64,000 nt of DNA from Paenibacillus sp. Soil787 (GTDB taxonomy: Bacteria > Bacillota > Bacilli > Paenibacillales > NBRC-103111). The stretch covers positions 62,001-126,000 of the forward strand of contig NZ_LMSP01000002.1 of the NCBI RefSeq assembly GCF_001429545.1, given 5' to 3'. Every line of letters begins with the position of its first letter. The first letter of the stretch is position 1. The notes under the pieces were generated by a model. That model saw only the letters and a program-made list of their open reading frames with translations. It did no database searches and was not told the origin of the DNA. This document shows, piece by piece, positions 1 to 8,364 of the stretch. The position numbers were made by a program, and so were the translations under genes.

Positions 1-1008
1 AGACAATTCGGCTCGATTGATCTGATCAGTGATGGGCGTGCAGGCTGGAATATCGTGACTTCTCCTCTAGAGGGATCGGCTAGAAATTATAGCAAAGACC
101 AGCACCCTACACATCCAGAACGATATAGAATCGCGAATGAATTCTTGGAAGTGGCGCGTGGACTTTGGGATTCCTGGGAAGACGATGCCTTCGTCCGCGA
201 TAAAGAAAGCGGCGTATTCTTTGATCCGAGCAAGCTGCATACGTTGAACCACAAAGGGGAGTTTTTCTCTGTGCAAGGGCCACTCAATATCGCGCGTTCG
301 AAGCAAGGTCAGCCAGTTATCTTCCAAGCCGGAGCCTCTGAGGATGGTCGGGCTTTCGCGGCTAAAGTCGCTGATGCCATATTTGCCGGACACGAAACGA
401 TTGGGGAAGCGAAGGCTTATTATCAGGATATTAAAAGCAGAGCGGTGGCTTATGGCCGTTCTGCTGAACATGTCGTTATTCTTCCTGGGATTAGCCCGAT
501 TATCGGACACACGGAAGAAGAAGCGGAGAGCAAATATCAAGAGATTGCTAATTTAGTTACGATTGATAAAGCACTGGATTTTCTGGGGCGCTTCTTTGAG
601 CACCATGATTTCTCTCAATATCCGATTGATGAACCGTTCCCGGATCTCGGTGATTTCGGCAGCAACAGTTTCCGCAGCGGTACGGATAAAATCAAGCAAA
701 CAGCGAAAGAGAAAAACCTCACGCTTCGTCAAGTTGCGCTTAGTGTGGCAACTCCCCGCAATGAATTTACAGGAACACCTGAACAAGTGGCGGATCGTGT
801 CGAGCTCTGGTTCAAAGAAGAAGCGGCAGACGGCTTTATTATTGCTGCAGCTCTACCCAGAGGATTGGACGATTTCGTTGACCTCGTTGTGCCGATCCTG
901 CAAGCGCGGGGTATATACCGGAAAGAGTATGAATCTGACACGCTAAGGGGAAATCTAGGTGTACCGATTCCGGTGAATCGCTACTCGAAGGTAGAGGCTA
1001 CTATTTAA
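1..1008 (+). CDS. NtaA/SnaA/DszA-family FMN-dependent monooxygenase (5' partial)
   Basis: Bacterial luciferase-like flavin monooxygenase, a family that uses FMNH2 supplied by a separate reductase to oxidise small organosulfur, aminopolycarboxylate or xenobiotic substrates. The frame is open from base 1, and its first residues contain the family motif [12 protein letters not shown], so the N-terminus lies outside the window; a GTG at 55 is internal to that motif and is not a plausible start. The C-terminal part carries the [16 protein letters not shown] block typical of this family. The substrate cannot be told from sequence. A GC-rich hairpin follows the stop, which separates it from the Ter genes. 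Confidence 0.85.
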   Translation, partial: RQFGSIDLISDGRAGWNIVTSPLEGSARNYSKDQHPTHPERYRIANEFLEVARGLWDSWEDDAFVRDKESGVFFDPSKLHTLNHKGEFFSVQGPLNIARSKQGQPVIFQAGASEDGRAFAAKVADAIFAGHETIGEAKAYYQDIKSRAVAYGRSAEHVVILPGISPIIGHTEEEAESKYQEIANLVTIDKALDFLGRFFEHHDFSQYPIDEPFPDLGDFGSNSFRSGTDKIKQTAKEKNLTLRQVALSVATPRNEFTGTPEQVADRVELWFKEEAADGFIIAAALPRGLDDFVDLVVPILQARGIYRKEYESDTLRGNLGVPIPVNRYSKVEATI

Positions 1009-1060
1009 TAGTTAGAGAGTATTTGTACTCATTTTCATTTTATATATTCAGTCTATCCAG

Positions 1061-1081
1061 CCGCCCGGTTCGGGCGGTTTT
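1061..1081 (+). terminator. Rho-independent terminator
   Basis: A 7-bp perfect stem (CCGCCCG / CGGGCGG, loop GTT) followed by TTTTAT, 52 bases after the monooxygenase stop. Confidence 0.6.
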
Positions 1082-1236
1082 ATGGCGTTTTGGTTGAATG
1101 ATTTCCCAAAGTATCTTCGAAATTCCAATATTTGAAAACATATGTCTAATCGTTTAAACTGTGAACATAGACTATTGTGGAGAAAAATGTAGCCTATAGT
1201 CAAAATGTGTTACTAAATCTTATAGGTGGTGCTGAA

Positions 1237-1683
1237 ATGAGTACGTTTAAATCATGGTTTTCAAGTGCAAAATCAGGCTTGTCCGACCAAGTCAAAAAAT
1301 TTCAAAACAAAGATTTTCTGGATGCCGTTGTAGCGGGTTGTGCGATTGTAGCGGCAGCTGATGGCAGCATTGGTAATTCCGAAAAAGAAAAGATGATTGG
1401 TTACATCAGCCGTAGCGAAGAGCTTAAAGTATTTGATGTTAGTAATGTCATCGCTCGCTTCAACCACTTTGCCGGCAACTTTGAATTTTCAAACATTGTA
1501 GGCAAGCAGGAAGCGCTTAAAGTTATTTCCAAGTTCAACAATAAGCCTGAAGTTGGACGAATCATCATTGCGGTATGCTGCGCAATTGGTGCTGCAGACG
1601 GAGATTTTGATGAGCAAGAGAAGAAGGTTGTCAGAGATATTTGTACAGCGCTGAACCTCAATCCTGGCGAATTTAGTCTTTGA
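1237..1683 (+). CDS. terB: TerB-family tellurite resistance/stress protein
   Basis: A 148-residue, mostly helical protein of the TerB family. Two internally similar segments carry the paired acidic motifs AAADGSIGNSEKEKM (about residues 40-55) and GAADGDFDEQEKKV (about 119-132), which are characteristic of TerB and its proposed metal-binding site. Start chosen at ATG 1237 because a ribosome site (TAGGTGGTG) lies just upstream; an in-frame extension to 1177 has no such site. It is the first of a run of Ter genes on the same strand. TerB is proposed to link Ter proteins at the membrane, with TerC, to cytosolic partners. Function in tellurite or metal stress is inferred from the family. Confidence 0.88.
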   Translation: MSTFKSWFSSAKSGLSDQVKKFQNKDFLDAVVAGCAIVAAADGSIGNSEKEKMIGYISRSEELKVFDVSNVIARFNHFAGNFEFSNIVGKQEALKVISKFNNKPEVGRIIIAVCCAIGAADGDFDEQEKKVVRDICTALNLNPGEFSL

Positions 1684-1715
1684 TCGTCGATTTACAAAAC
1701 ATTTAATTGGAAAAA

Positions 1716-1741
1716 TGAAACGTGTTCGAAACTCATCCGTA
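1716..1741 (+). promoter_or_regulatory. Sigma-W-type (ECF) promoter of the terD operon
   Basis: TGAAAC at 1716-1721, exactly 16 bases, then CGTA at 1738-1741. This is a full match to the Bacillus sigma-W consensus TGAAAC-N16-CGTA. It lies in the terB-terD gap, 47 bases before the first terD start. The B. subtilis yce Ter operon is known to be under ECF/stress sigma control, which fits. Confidence 0.72.
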
Positions 1742-1787
1742 TCAAATGAAAGAGTACAAATACAGGATATGAGAGGAGGTGACCTCG

Positions 1788-2387
1788 TTGACAATTAGTT
1801 TGGTCAAAGGTCAAAAAATTGATTTAACCAAAGGGAATGCAGGTCTTTCCAAGGTTGTAGTTGGACTAGGTTGGGATCCTGCGGTTGTTGAGAAGAAAGG
1901 TTTCTTCGGATCCAAAAAAACAACTGTTGAAATTGATTGCGACGCTTCCGTCATCTTACTAGATGAGAATGGGAAATTGACGAAAGAGAAGAATGTTGTT
2001 TTCTTTGCTAACTTGCAAAGTCCTGATGGCTCGGTCGTTCACTCCGGTGATAACCGCACAGGTGAAGGTGATGGCGATGACGAGCAAGTATCTGTGAATT
2101 TAGGACAAGTTCCTGCGGATGTTAGTAAAATCGTCTTCGTTGTTAATATCTACGACTGTGTGAATAGAAAACAAGACTTCGGTCTCGTTCAATCCGCTTA
2201 TATCCGTTTAGTGAATGATTCGAATAACCAAGAATTAATTAAATTTAATTTGACTGAAGATTATTCCGGTAAAACGTCCCTGATTGTTGGTGAACTTTAT
2301 CGTCATAGCGGCGAATGGAAATTCAACGCGATTGGTGAAGGCAGCACGGATACAACAATTGGACAGTTAGTTAAACGATATCAATAA
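1788..2387 (+). CDS. TerD-family protein (paralogue 1, with GFFG insert)
   Basis: A 199-residue TerD-domain protein, the calcium-binding beta-sandwich of the tellurium resistance/chemical stress family. It starts with the typical [13 protein letters not shown] and carries the acidic metal loop [14 protein letters not shown]. Unlike the next two paralogues it has a GFFGSKK insertion after the GLGWD motif, recalling the second domain of the TerA-like protein downstream. Start chosen at TTG 1788, eight bases after AGGAGG; an upstream in-frame GTG at 1779 overlaps that ribosome site. It lies directly after the sigma-W-type promoter and probably heads the inducible transcript. Specific role among the paralogues is unknown. 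Confidence 0.9.
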   Translation: MTISLVKGQKIDLTKGNAGLSKVVVGLGWDPAVVEKKGFFGSKKTTVEIDCDASVILLDENGKLTKEKNVVFFANLQSPDGSVVHSGDNRTGEGDGDDEQVSVNLGQVPADVSKIVFVVNIYDCVNRKQDFGLVQSAYIRLVNDSNNQELIKFNLTEDYSGKTSLIVGELYRHSGEWKFNAIGEGSTDTTIGQLVKRYQ

Positions 2388-2425
2388 CAGCTACACCAAA
2401 TCCCCTAAAAAGCGAGGTTATTTCA

Positions 2426-3007
2426 ATGGCAATTTCACTATCCAAAGGTCAAAAAGTAGATTTAACAAAAACAAACCCAGGTTTAACTAAAGTTATTGTT
2501 GGTTTAGGTTGGGACACGAATAAATATGATGGCGGTAAAGATTTCGATCTAGACGCTTCCATTTTCGCTGTTAATGCTTCAGGTAAAGTAGGAACTGAAT
2601 CTGATTTCATCTTCTACAACAACCCGAAGAATGCGAACGGTTCTATCGTACATACCGGCGACAATCGCACCGGTGCAGGTGATGGAGACGATGAGCAAAT
2701 CAATGTTGATCTGAGTGCAGTTCCAGCAGAAACGGAAAAAATTGCTTTCTGCATTACCATTCATGATGCTGAAGCAAGAGCGCAAAACTTTGGACAAGTT
2801 TCCAACGCTTACGTTCGAATTCTTAATGAAGACTCCGGTGCAGAATTGATCCGTTTTGATCTTGGAGAAGACTTCTCCATTGAAACAGGCGTAGTCATCG
2901 GTGAATTGTACCGTCACGCCGGCGAATGGAAATTCAGCGCGATCGGCAGCGGCTATAAAGACGGTCTTGCAGGATTAGCTCGCGATTACGGTTTGCAAAC
3001 TTCCTAA
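2426..3007 (+). CDS. TerD-family protein (paralogue 2)
   Basis: A 193-residue single-domain TerD protein. Seen: N-terminal [35 protein letters not shown] (residues 26-45) and the acidic loop [14 protein letters not shown] (about 78-91), which match the calcium-coordinating segments of the family. About the usual length (190-195). It follows paralogue 1 by 38 bases and is clearly a duplicate of the next gene. TerD proteins bind Ca2+ and are induced by tellurite, DNA damage, acid or oxidative stress in various bacteria; the biochemical role is not settled. Confidence 0.92.
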   Translation: MAISLSKGQKVDLTKTNPGLTKVIVGLGWDTNKYDGGKDFDLDASIFAVNASGKVGTESDFIFYNNPKNANGSIVHTGDNRTGAGDGDDEQINVDLSAVPAETEKIAFCITIHDAEARAQNFGQVSNAYVRILNEDSGAELIRFDLGEDFSIETGVVIGELYRHAGEWKFSAIGSGYKDGLAGLARDYGLQTS

Positions 3008-3020
3008 GTTTTTAATTAAA

Positions 3021-3129
3021 ATGCTAGTTTTCTTGCAAAAACTCTAAGGTTATGCTTACGATGCTAGTTTTCTTGCGAAAACTCTAAGGTTATGCTTACG
3101 ATGCTAGTTTTCTTGCGAAAACTCTAAGG
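3021..3129 (+). repeat. Tandem array of a 40-bp hairpin unit (repeat family 1, copy a)
   Basis: Two complete 40-base units (3021-3060, 3061-3100) and a partial third (3101-3129), nearly identical. Each unit holds AGTTTTC-TTGC-GAAAACT, a 7-bp palindrome with a 4-base loop (the first unit has A for G in the right-hand side of the loop). The last unit runs straight into TAAGGAG, the ribosome site of terD paralogue 3. Related units occur on the minus strand at 23919-24005, 47691-47770 and 48782-48800, each also just before a ribosome site. Confidence 0.9.
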
Positions 3130-3139
3130 AGATGCAGCA

Positions 3140-3727
3140 ATGTCAATCAGCTTGTCAAAAGGTCAAAGAATTGACTTAACGAAGTCGAACCCTGGTCTCA
3201 GTAAGGCTATTATCGGTTTAGGTTGGGATACGAACAAATATAGTGGCGGGCATGCATTCGATTTGGATGCGTCAGCCTTCCTGCTGCATGCTGAAGGTAA
3301 AGCCAAAGGCCTTGAGGACTTCATTTTTTACAACAACTTGGTTGGTGTAAATGGTTGCGTACAGCATACTGGCGATAATCGTACAGGTGATGGCGATGGG
3401 GATGACGAGCAAATCAAAGTTGATTTCTCCAAAATCCCTGCGCATATTCACCGAGTAGGAATAGCTGTTACGATTCATGATGGAGCGAATCGCAACCAAA
3501 ATTTCGGACAAGTATCGAATGCGTTCGTTCGCCTTGTTGATGAAGTAACGAATCGGGAGATTCTACGTTATGACTTGGGCGAGGACTTTTCGGTAGAAAC
3601 GGCCGTAGTCATATGTGAATTGTACCGAGACAGCCAAGGTCAAGAATGGAAGTTCCAAGCTGTTGGAAGTGGTTTTCAAGGCGGTCTTCAAGCCCTATGT
3701 AAAAACTACGGACTGGATGCCCAGTAA
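3140..3727 (+). CDS. TerD-family protein (paralogue 3)
   Basis: A 195-residue single-domain TerD protein with the canonical [15 protein letters not shown] start and acidic loop [14 protein letters not shown]. It resembles paralogue 2 throughout, so the two arose by duplication. The 132-base gap before it is filled by the tandem hairpin array, whose last unit supplies the ribosome site (TAAGGAG, spacing about 8). Same proposed Ca2+-binding stress role as its neighbours. Nothing suggests damage. Confidence 0.92.
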   Translation: MSISLSKGQRIDLTKSNPGLSKAIIGLGWDTNKYSGGHAFDLDASAFLLHAEGKAKGLEDFIFYNNLVGVNGCVQHTGDNRTGDGDGDDEQIKVDFSKIPAHIHRVGIAVTIHDGANRNQNFGQVSNAFVRLVDEVTNREILRYDLGEDFSVETAVVICELYRDSQGQEWKFQAVGSGFQGGLQALCKNYGLDAQ

Positions 3728-3799
3728 AATTCAGAAACAGGTGGGTGATGCAAGTAAGGCATCACCCTTCAATTATGAAGTATGGAAGGGACAGCCCTT

Positions 3800-5053
3800 A
3801 TGCATATATCTCTTGTCAAAGGCCAAAAGACGGATGTTACAAAAACAAATCCGGGACTCTCACAGATTGGTATTGGACTCGGATGGAACTCTCCTGCGAA
3901 CATAGATCTGGATACTTCAGCATTCTTGTTAGGCGCTAATGGGAAGGCAGATAACGACGAACAGTTGGTATTCTACAACAATCCTACAAAAAGCGGTGTG
4001 AATTTCATCGATCAACCCTCTCAAGGGATTGATAAGAAGCAATTTACTATTCAATTTTTGGGCGTTCCAGCCAATGTTGAGAAAGTTGCTATCACACTAA
4101 CCATCCATGAGGGTGAGAAGCTTAAGCAGCAATTCAGCCAAGTGACTCAAGCTTATTTACGGATTTTTCATCCTAGCACAGGGCAAGATATGTTGCGATA
4201 TGATTTAGGAAATCAATTCTCCGTTGAGACAGCTATTGTTGTAGGGGAATTATATAGATACGGCACTGAATGGAAATTCAGTGCGGTTGGATCTGGCTTT
4301 TCCGGCGGGCTGAAAGCGCTGTGCGGTAATTTCGGAATCGAGGTTAAGGATGAACCTACACCTAGCCCTATACCTAATCCAATACCGACGCCTCCCCCTG
4401 TTTCAACTCCGGCGCAAGCGAGTAAACCTCCTCTTATCCCTCCAGCTCCAATTAATCTGAATAAGATTGAATTGAAGAAGAAGGGCGATCGCATTAGTCT
4501 TGAGAAGAAGACAACAGGAAATCTCGGGGAAATTGTCATTAATTTAAACTGGAATCAGAAGAAATCCGGTGGATTTTTTGGTAAAAGCAAAGTGATCGAT
4601 CTGGATCTAGCTTGTTTATATGAATTAAAGAACGGTGAGAAGGGCGTTATTCAAGCGCTTGGCAACCGATTCGGATCACTCCATAGAGAGCCGTATATCG
4701 CCTTAGACGGCGATGATCGTACGGGCTCGGTAACAACAGGAGAGAACATTCGAATTAACGGGAATAAGCTTTCTGAATTTGAACGCATTCTAATTTTCAC
4801 TTTCATTTACGAAGGTGCAACAACTTGGTCCGAAGCAGATGGCGTAGTGTCCATCAAGCAAGATAGCGGACCCGACATCGAAGTGAAATTGAATGAACAC
4901 GATAATCGCCAGGGCATGTGTGCTATTGCATTAATTCGTAACCAAAATAATGAAACATTCAGCATTGAGCGGCTTGTTCAATATTTCTCCGGTCACAAGG
5001 CGCTAGATGAAGCCTTTGGATGGGGAATGAGATGGGTTGCAGGAAATAAGTAA
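3800..5053 (+). CDS. TerD-TerA-like two-domain Ter protein
   Basis: A 417-residue protein. An N-terminal TerD domain (about residues 1-190) is joined by a Pro/Ser/Thr-rich linker (about 193-230, repeated PTP and PIP) to a second, TerA-like domain. In the first domain the usual acidic loop is replaced by DQPSQGIDKKQF, so the metal site looks lost, although GLGWNSPANIDLD and the C-terminal motifs remain. The second domain keeps LDGDDRTGSVTTGENI and a GGFFGKSK insert. Start chosen at ATG 3800 with GGAAGGG upstream; the in-frame extension to 3782 starts at the ribosome site itself. Domain architecture is like TerA; function is inferred. Confidence 0.88.
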   Translation: MHISLVKGQKTDVTKTNPGLSQIGIGLGWNSPANIDLDTSAFLLGANGKADNDEQLVFYNNPTKSGVNFIDQPSQGIDKKQFTIQFLGVPANVEKVAITLTIHEGEKLKQQFSQVTQAYLRIFHPSTGQDMLRYDLGNQFSVETAIVVGELYRYGTEWKFSAVGSGFSGGLKALCGNFGIEVKDEPTPSPIPNPIPTPPPVSTPAQASKPPLIPPAPINLNKIELKKKGDRISLEKKTTGNLGEIVINLNWNQKKSGGFFGKSKVIDLDLACLYELKNGEKGVIQALGNRFGSLHREPYIALDGDDRTGSVTTGENIRINGNKLSEFERILIFTFIYEGATTWSEADGVVSIKQDSGPDIEVKLNEHDNRQGMCAIALIRNQNNETFSIERLVQYFSGHKALDEAFGWGMRWVAGNK

Positions 5054-5085
5054 ATAATTAGCGAAATATTCAGGAGGGTCAAGGC

Positions 5086-5823
5086 ATGTCAGATTTTCTT
5101 CAAAGTTTTATTAACAACTTCCTTAACTTTTTCGACTGGGAAGTGCTTTCAACAACACTTTCTGATCCGGTTAGCTGGGGAATTATCGGGACATTAGTTA
5201 TCTTAGAAGGTCTTTTATCCGCTGACAACGCATTAGTATTGGCAGTTATGGTAAAGCATTTACCGAAGGAGCAGCAGAAAAAAGCTTTATTCTACGGACT
5301 TCTAGGTGCCTACATTTTCAGGTTCTTAGCTATTGGTGTAGGTACGTTCCTTGTTCAAATTACTTGGATTAAAGTGCTCGGCGGCGCCTATCTCCTTTGG
5401 ATTGCCATCAGTAATCTTTTCTTCAAGAAGCATGAAGAGGAAGGGGAGGTTCAGAATAAAGGACTTTCCTTCTGGCGTACTGTTCTTGCCGTAGAAGTCA
5501 TGGATATTGCTTTTAGTGTCGATAGTGTACTAGCTGCCTTTGGTGTGAGTGACAAGGTTTGGGTATTGTTCCTTGGTGGTATCATCGGTGTACTTATGAT
5601 GAGAGGCGTGGCGCAAGTCTTCTTAAAGCTCATTGACAAGATTCCAGAGTTGGAGAAAGCGGCTTTCATCCTTATTATCATTATTGGTCTTAAGATGATT
5701 GCCGGCGCATTCGGTGTTCATATTTCACATGTTCTCTTCTTCTCAACCCTTATTGTCATATTTGGAGGCACGATTGTTCTTAGTTTACTTCGCAAAAAGG
5801 ACAAGCAAGAATCAGCTAACTAA
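5086..5823 (+). CDS. terC: TerC-family integral membrane protein
   Basis: A 245-residue polytopic membrane protein with about seven hydrophobic segments. It has the paired conserved acidic motifs of TerC: EGLLSADNALVLAV (about 42-55) and VMDIAFSVDSVLAAFGVS (about 138-155). The family is implicated in metal (Mn2+) export and in tellurium resistance, and in the Ter model it anchors TerB/TerD complexes at the membrane. Ribosome site CAGGAGGGTC precedes the ATG. It follows the TerA-like gene by 32 bases, and a strong terminator-like hairpin follows it, which may attenuate reading into the biosynthetic genes. Confidence 0.93.
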   Translation: MSDFLQSFINNFLNFFDWEVLSTTLSDPVSWGIIGTLVILEGLLSADNALVLAVMVKHLPKEQQKKALFYGLLGAYIFRFLAIGVGTFLVQITWIKVLGGAYLLWIAISNLFFKKHEEEGEVQNKGLSFWRTVLAVEVMDIAFSVDSVLAAFGVSDKVWVLFLGGIIGVLMMRGVAQVFLKLIDKIPELEKAAFILIIIIGLKMIAGAFGVHISHVLFFSTLIVIFGGTIVLSLLRKKDKQESAN

Positions 5824-5844
5824 TAGTACCGACTATACAATGAC

Positions 5845-5870
5845 AATCCCCCCCTTTACGGGGGGATTTG
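5845..5870 (+). terminator. Terminator-like hairpin between terC and the biosynthetic genes
   Basis: AATCCCCCC...GGGGGGATT stem with loop CTTTA and a following TTTGTTT. It ends 30 bases before the next start, so it could be a partial terminator within one long operon. Confidence 0.6.
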
Positions 5871-5900
5871 TTTCTTAAACGAAAGAGGGAGGAATCGGGA

Positions 5901-7004
5901 ATGAGATATTTTAATTATTTAACAGCGGATGAAGAGAAAGCTCTATTTTATTTACCTCCGACTTCCTTCCATAATCATTCGCGCAAAGAAATCCTTGCTT
6001 ATTCCATTGGTGCTGCTCTTTATATGCCGGCTACACGTCCCACGTTCGCGGAAGATATCGCTTTTGGTAAAATTGAAGGTCTTGTTTCCGTTATTCTTGA
6101 TTTGGAAGATGCCGTTGGTGAAAATGAGGTTCATGACGCAGAAGAATCCTTAGTGAATCAAATGAATAAGTTAGCTACCTTCATCGAGGTCGGAATTCTT
6201 CATTCGGACAATCTTCCGCTTTTATTCGTACGAGTAAGAAGTGTGAATCAGTTAAATTATTTGATCGAAAGATTAGAAGAGAATGTAACCCTTTTAACGG
6301 GATTTGTATTTCCGAAATTTACTGCAGACAATGGCGGAGCTTATTTTCAAATACTAGAAAATTATAATGATGAGAAACCGCCTTCCGCCCCAATGCTATA
6401 TGGTCTGCCAATTCTAGAATCTGGACCTGTTATTTATAAGGAAAGCCGTAGCTATACGCTTCAAACGATTAAAGAGATTCTAGAGCAGTATAAGAATTTG
6501 GTCCTCAATGTAAGAATTGGTGCTACGGATTTCTCCAGCTTATTTGGTTTGAGACGCAGCTCTGACATGACCATTTATGATATAACGCCGATTCGAGATT
6601 GTTTAGCTGACATTATTAATATATTTGGGCGTGTTGACGCCTCTTACGTTATTTCCGGACCCGTATGGGAATATTTCCCTCAAAAGGGTTTGGTTCGCGA
6701 AGTGATTATGGATAAAGAGAACGGCATGATTGGCAAGACAATTATTCATCCCACACATATTAAACCCGTTCAATCGCTATACGCGGTGACTCATGAAGAG
6801 TATACCGATGCTACAAGCATCATTACGAATAATAATGGCGATCATGGCGTTATTAAGAGCGCATATGCCAATAAAATGAATGAAATCAAACCTCATTTAA
6901 GCTGGGCTAGACGTATTCTCTTACGATCACAAATTTATGGGGTGCTGCATGAACAACAACAATATGACGGATTATTGCTCAAGCATAATCGAGCATACGT
7001 ATAG
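5901..7004 (+). CDS. HpcH/HpaI aldolase / citrate lyase beta-like protein of the Ter biosynthetic module
   Basis: A 367-residue TIM-barrel protein of the HpcH/HpaI-CitE superfamily. Seen: VILDLEDAVGENEVHDAEES (metal/substrate motif of CitE), a central LPILESGPVIY strand and IGKTIIHPTHI near the C-terminus, all typical of the fold. Family members make or break C-C bonds next to a carboxylate or acyl-CoA. It is the first gene of a five-gene set associated with TerD-type genes and proposed in the literature to build a nucleoside-like metabolite; the actual substrate is unknown. Start at ATG 5901, eight bases after GGGAGG. Its 3' end overlaps the next gene by 56 bases. Confidence 0.82.
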   Translation: MRYFNYLTADEEKALFYLPPTSFHNHSRKEILAYSIGAALYMPATRPTFAEDIAFGKIEGLVSVILDLEDAVGENEVHDAEESLVNQMNKLATFIEVGILHSDNLPLLFVRVRSVNQLNYLIERLEENVTLLTGFVFPKFTADNGGAYFQILENYNDEKPPSAPMLYGLPILESGPVIYKESRSYTLQTIKEILEQYKNLVLNVRIGATDFSSLFGLRRSSDMTIYDITPIRDCLADIINIFGRVDASYVISGPVWEYFPQKGLVREVIMDKENGMIGKTIIHPTHIKPVQSLYAVTHEEYTDATSIITNNNGDHGVIKSAYANKMNEIKPHLSWARRILLRSQIYGVLHEQQQYDGLLLKHNRAYV

Positions 7005-8364
7005 GATCGCGGGTGATTTAGAGCTTCAAGTGAAGTTGACCTCTAATCCCTTTGAGATTCCCCTCGACTCTCTATTCGCCATGGCGGCAAGAATCAATAA
7101 GAAACGATCGTTTCTGTTTGTTAGCAAAGTGTTGGGTAAGCATATCCCTGTAAACCCGTATTCCTCCTTATTAAGCGGGGCTTCATTGGGACTACTTTTA
7201 CAACAAGCCTTAAAAGGTACTATGCCGCAGCAGTTAATCCCTCAAGCCATTCAGAGCATTATAGATCCTTCTCAGGCCGAGGCGGCCTACAAAGAAATTA
7301 TGTCCAATCGTCTAAGTTTACCGAACTCCGTTGCTTTTATAGGGTTTGCAGAAACAGCTACAGCCATCGGACATGCCGTTTATGAAACCTTTGGTCAGGG
7401 TGGCAGCTACATTCATACCACTCGTGAAGTGATCGAAGGATCGGAATCCATCATTAATTTCAGTGAGGAACATTCTCATGCGGAAGCTCATTATTGTTAC
7501 GCGAAGGATCCTCAGATGCTTACGCATCCTGAGATTGTTGTCCTTGTAGATGATGAAATTACGACAGGCAAGACCTCTTTGAACATTATTCGAGATATGC
7601 AGGGGAAATTTCCGAAGAAAACCTATTACATCCTTGCTCTGCTTGATTGGAGAACCCCAGAGGATCAGCAGCAGTTTCTGAAGCTAGAACTGGAGTTAGG
7701 TATCTCCATTCATGTGCTTTCCTTAGTCAAAGGTGAGGTAAAAGTAACGGGTTCATCTGAAAGTTTAACTCCCCAAGTGCCTGTCCTTCCTATTCCAAAT
7801 CAAATGGGACCCATTCACTTCACGTATATAGATCATCTATTCGCTCATGCACCTTACGAGTGCCAACATCCTTATTTACAGCATAGTGGAAGATTTGGTC
7901 TTACGCCGGAGGAAAGCGAACAATCCGATCATTCGATATCTCAAGCCGCCAAACAATTGAAACTTACTCGTACAGGTAAGAAGACGTTGTGCGTCGGCAC
8001 AGGTGAGTTTATGTATATCCCTATGCGAATTGCCGCTGAAATGGGAGAAGGTGTGTCTTACCAATCGACGACGCGGAGTCCAATTCATACCATCGATACA
8101 GAGGATTACGCAGTCAAGGTAGGCTATCTGTACTCATCTCCGGAGGATCCGGGCGTAACTCATTTCCTATACAACATTCCAGTAGGTTTGTATGATGATC
8201 TCTATTTATTTATGGAAAGAGAAGCAGATCCAGCTTCAATACAGCCATTGCTTCAAATTCTTCAAACGCGAGGGCTGAAACAGATTCATATTGTCATTTT
8301 CTCTCCACAAACGGTTGAATGGAAGGAGAATGCAGCATGGAAGATTGGCGAGCTAAACCAATAG
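6949..8364 (+). CDS. Phosphoribosyltransferase with C-terminal TRSP domain
   Basis: A 471-residue protein. A PRPP-binding loop VLVDDEITTGKTS (about residues 198-210) and GFAETATAIGH (about 132-142) mark a type I phosphoribosyltransferase domain, and TRSP-domain sequence follows in the last third. This PRTase-TRSP pairing is known from Ter-associated operons, where it is proposed to attach a base-like moiety to ribose phosphate. Start at ATG 6949 (GGGGTG upstream), overlapping the lyase gene by 56 bases, which suggests translational coupling. Its end overlaps the StiP gene by 28 bases. Substrate not deducible. Confidence 0.85.
   Translation: MNNNNMTDYCSSIIEHTYRIAGDLELQVKLTSNPFEIPLDSLFAMAARINKKRSFLFVSKVLGKHIPVNPYSSLLSGASLGLLLQQALKGTMPQQLIPQAIQSIIDPSQAEAAYKEIMSNRLSLPNSVAFIGFAETATAIGHAVYETFGQGGSYIHTTREVIEGSESIINFSEEHSHAEAHYCYAKDPQMLTHPEIVVLVDDEITTGKTSLNIIRDMQGKFPKKTYYILALLDWRTPEDQQQFLKLELELGISIHVLSLVKGEVKVTGSSESLTPQVPVLPIPNQMGPIHFTYIDHLFAHAPYECQHPYLQHSGRFGLTPEESEQSDHSISQAAKQLKLTRTGKKTLCVGTGEFMYIPMRIAAEMGEGVSYQSTTRSPIHTIDTEDYAVKVGYLYSSPEDPGVTHFLYNIPVGLYDDLYLFMEREADPASIQPLLQILQTRGLKQIHIVIFSPQTVEWKENAAWKIGELNQ

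Noticed and set aside
3021..3129. Possible CRISPR array
   Set aside because: Units are directly tandem without unique spacers and there are no cas genes.
3615..3939. Extra plus-strand frames across the terD3-TerA-like junction
   Set aside because: Shadows of the real TerD frames; no ribosome site or family match.
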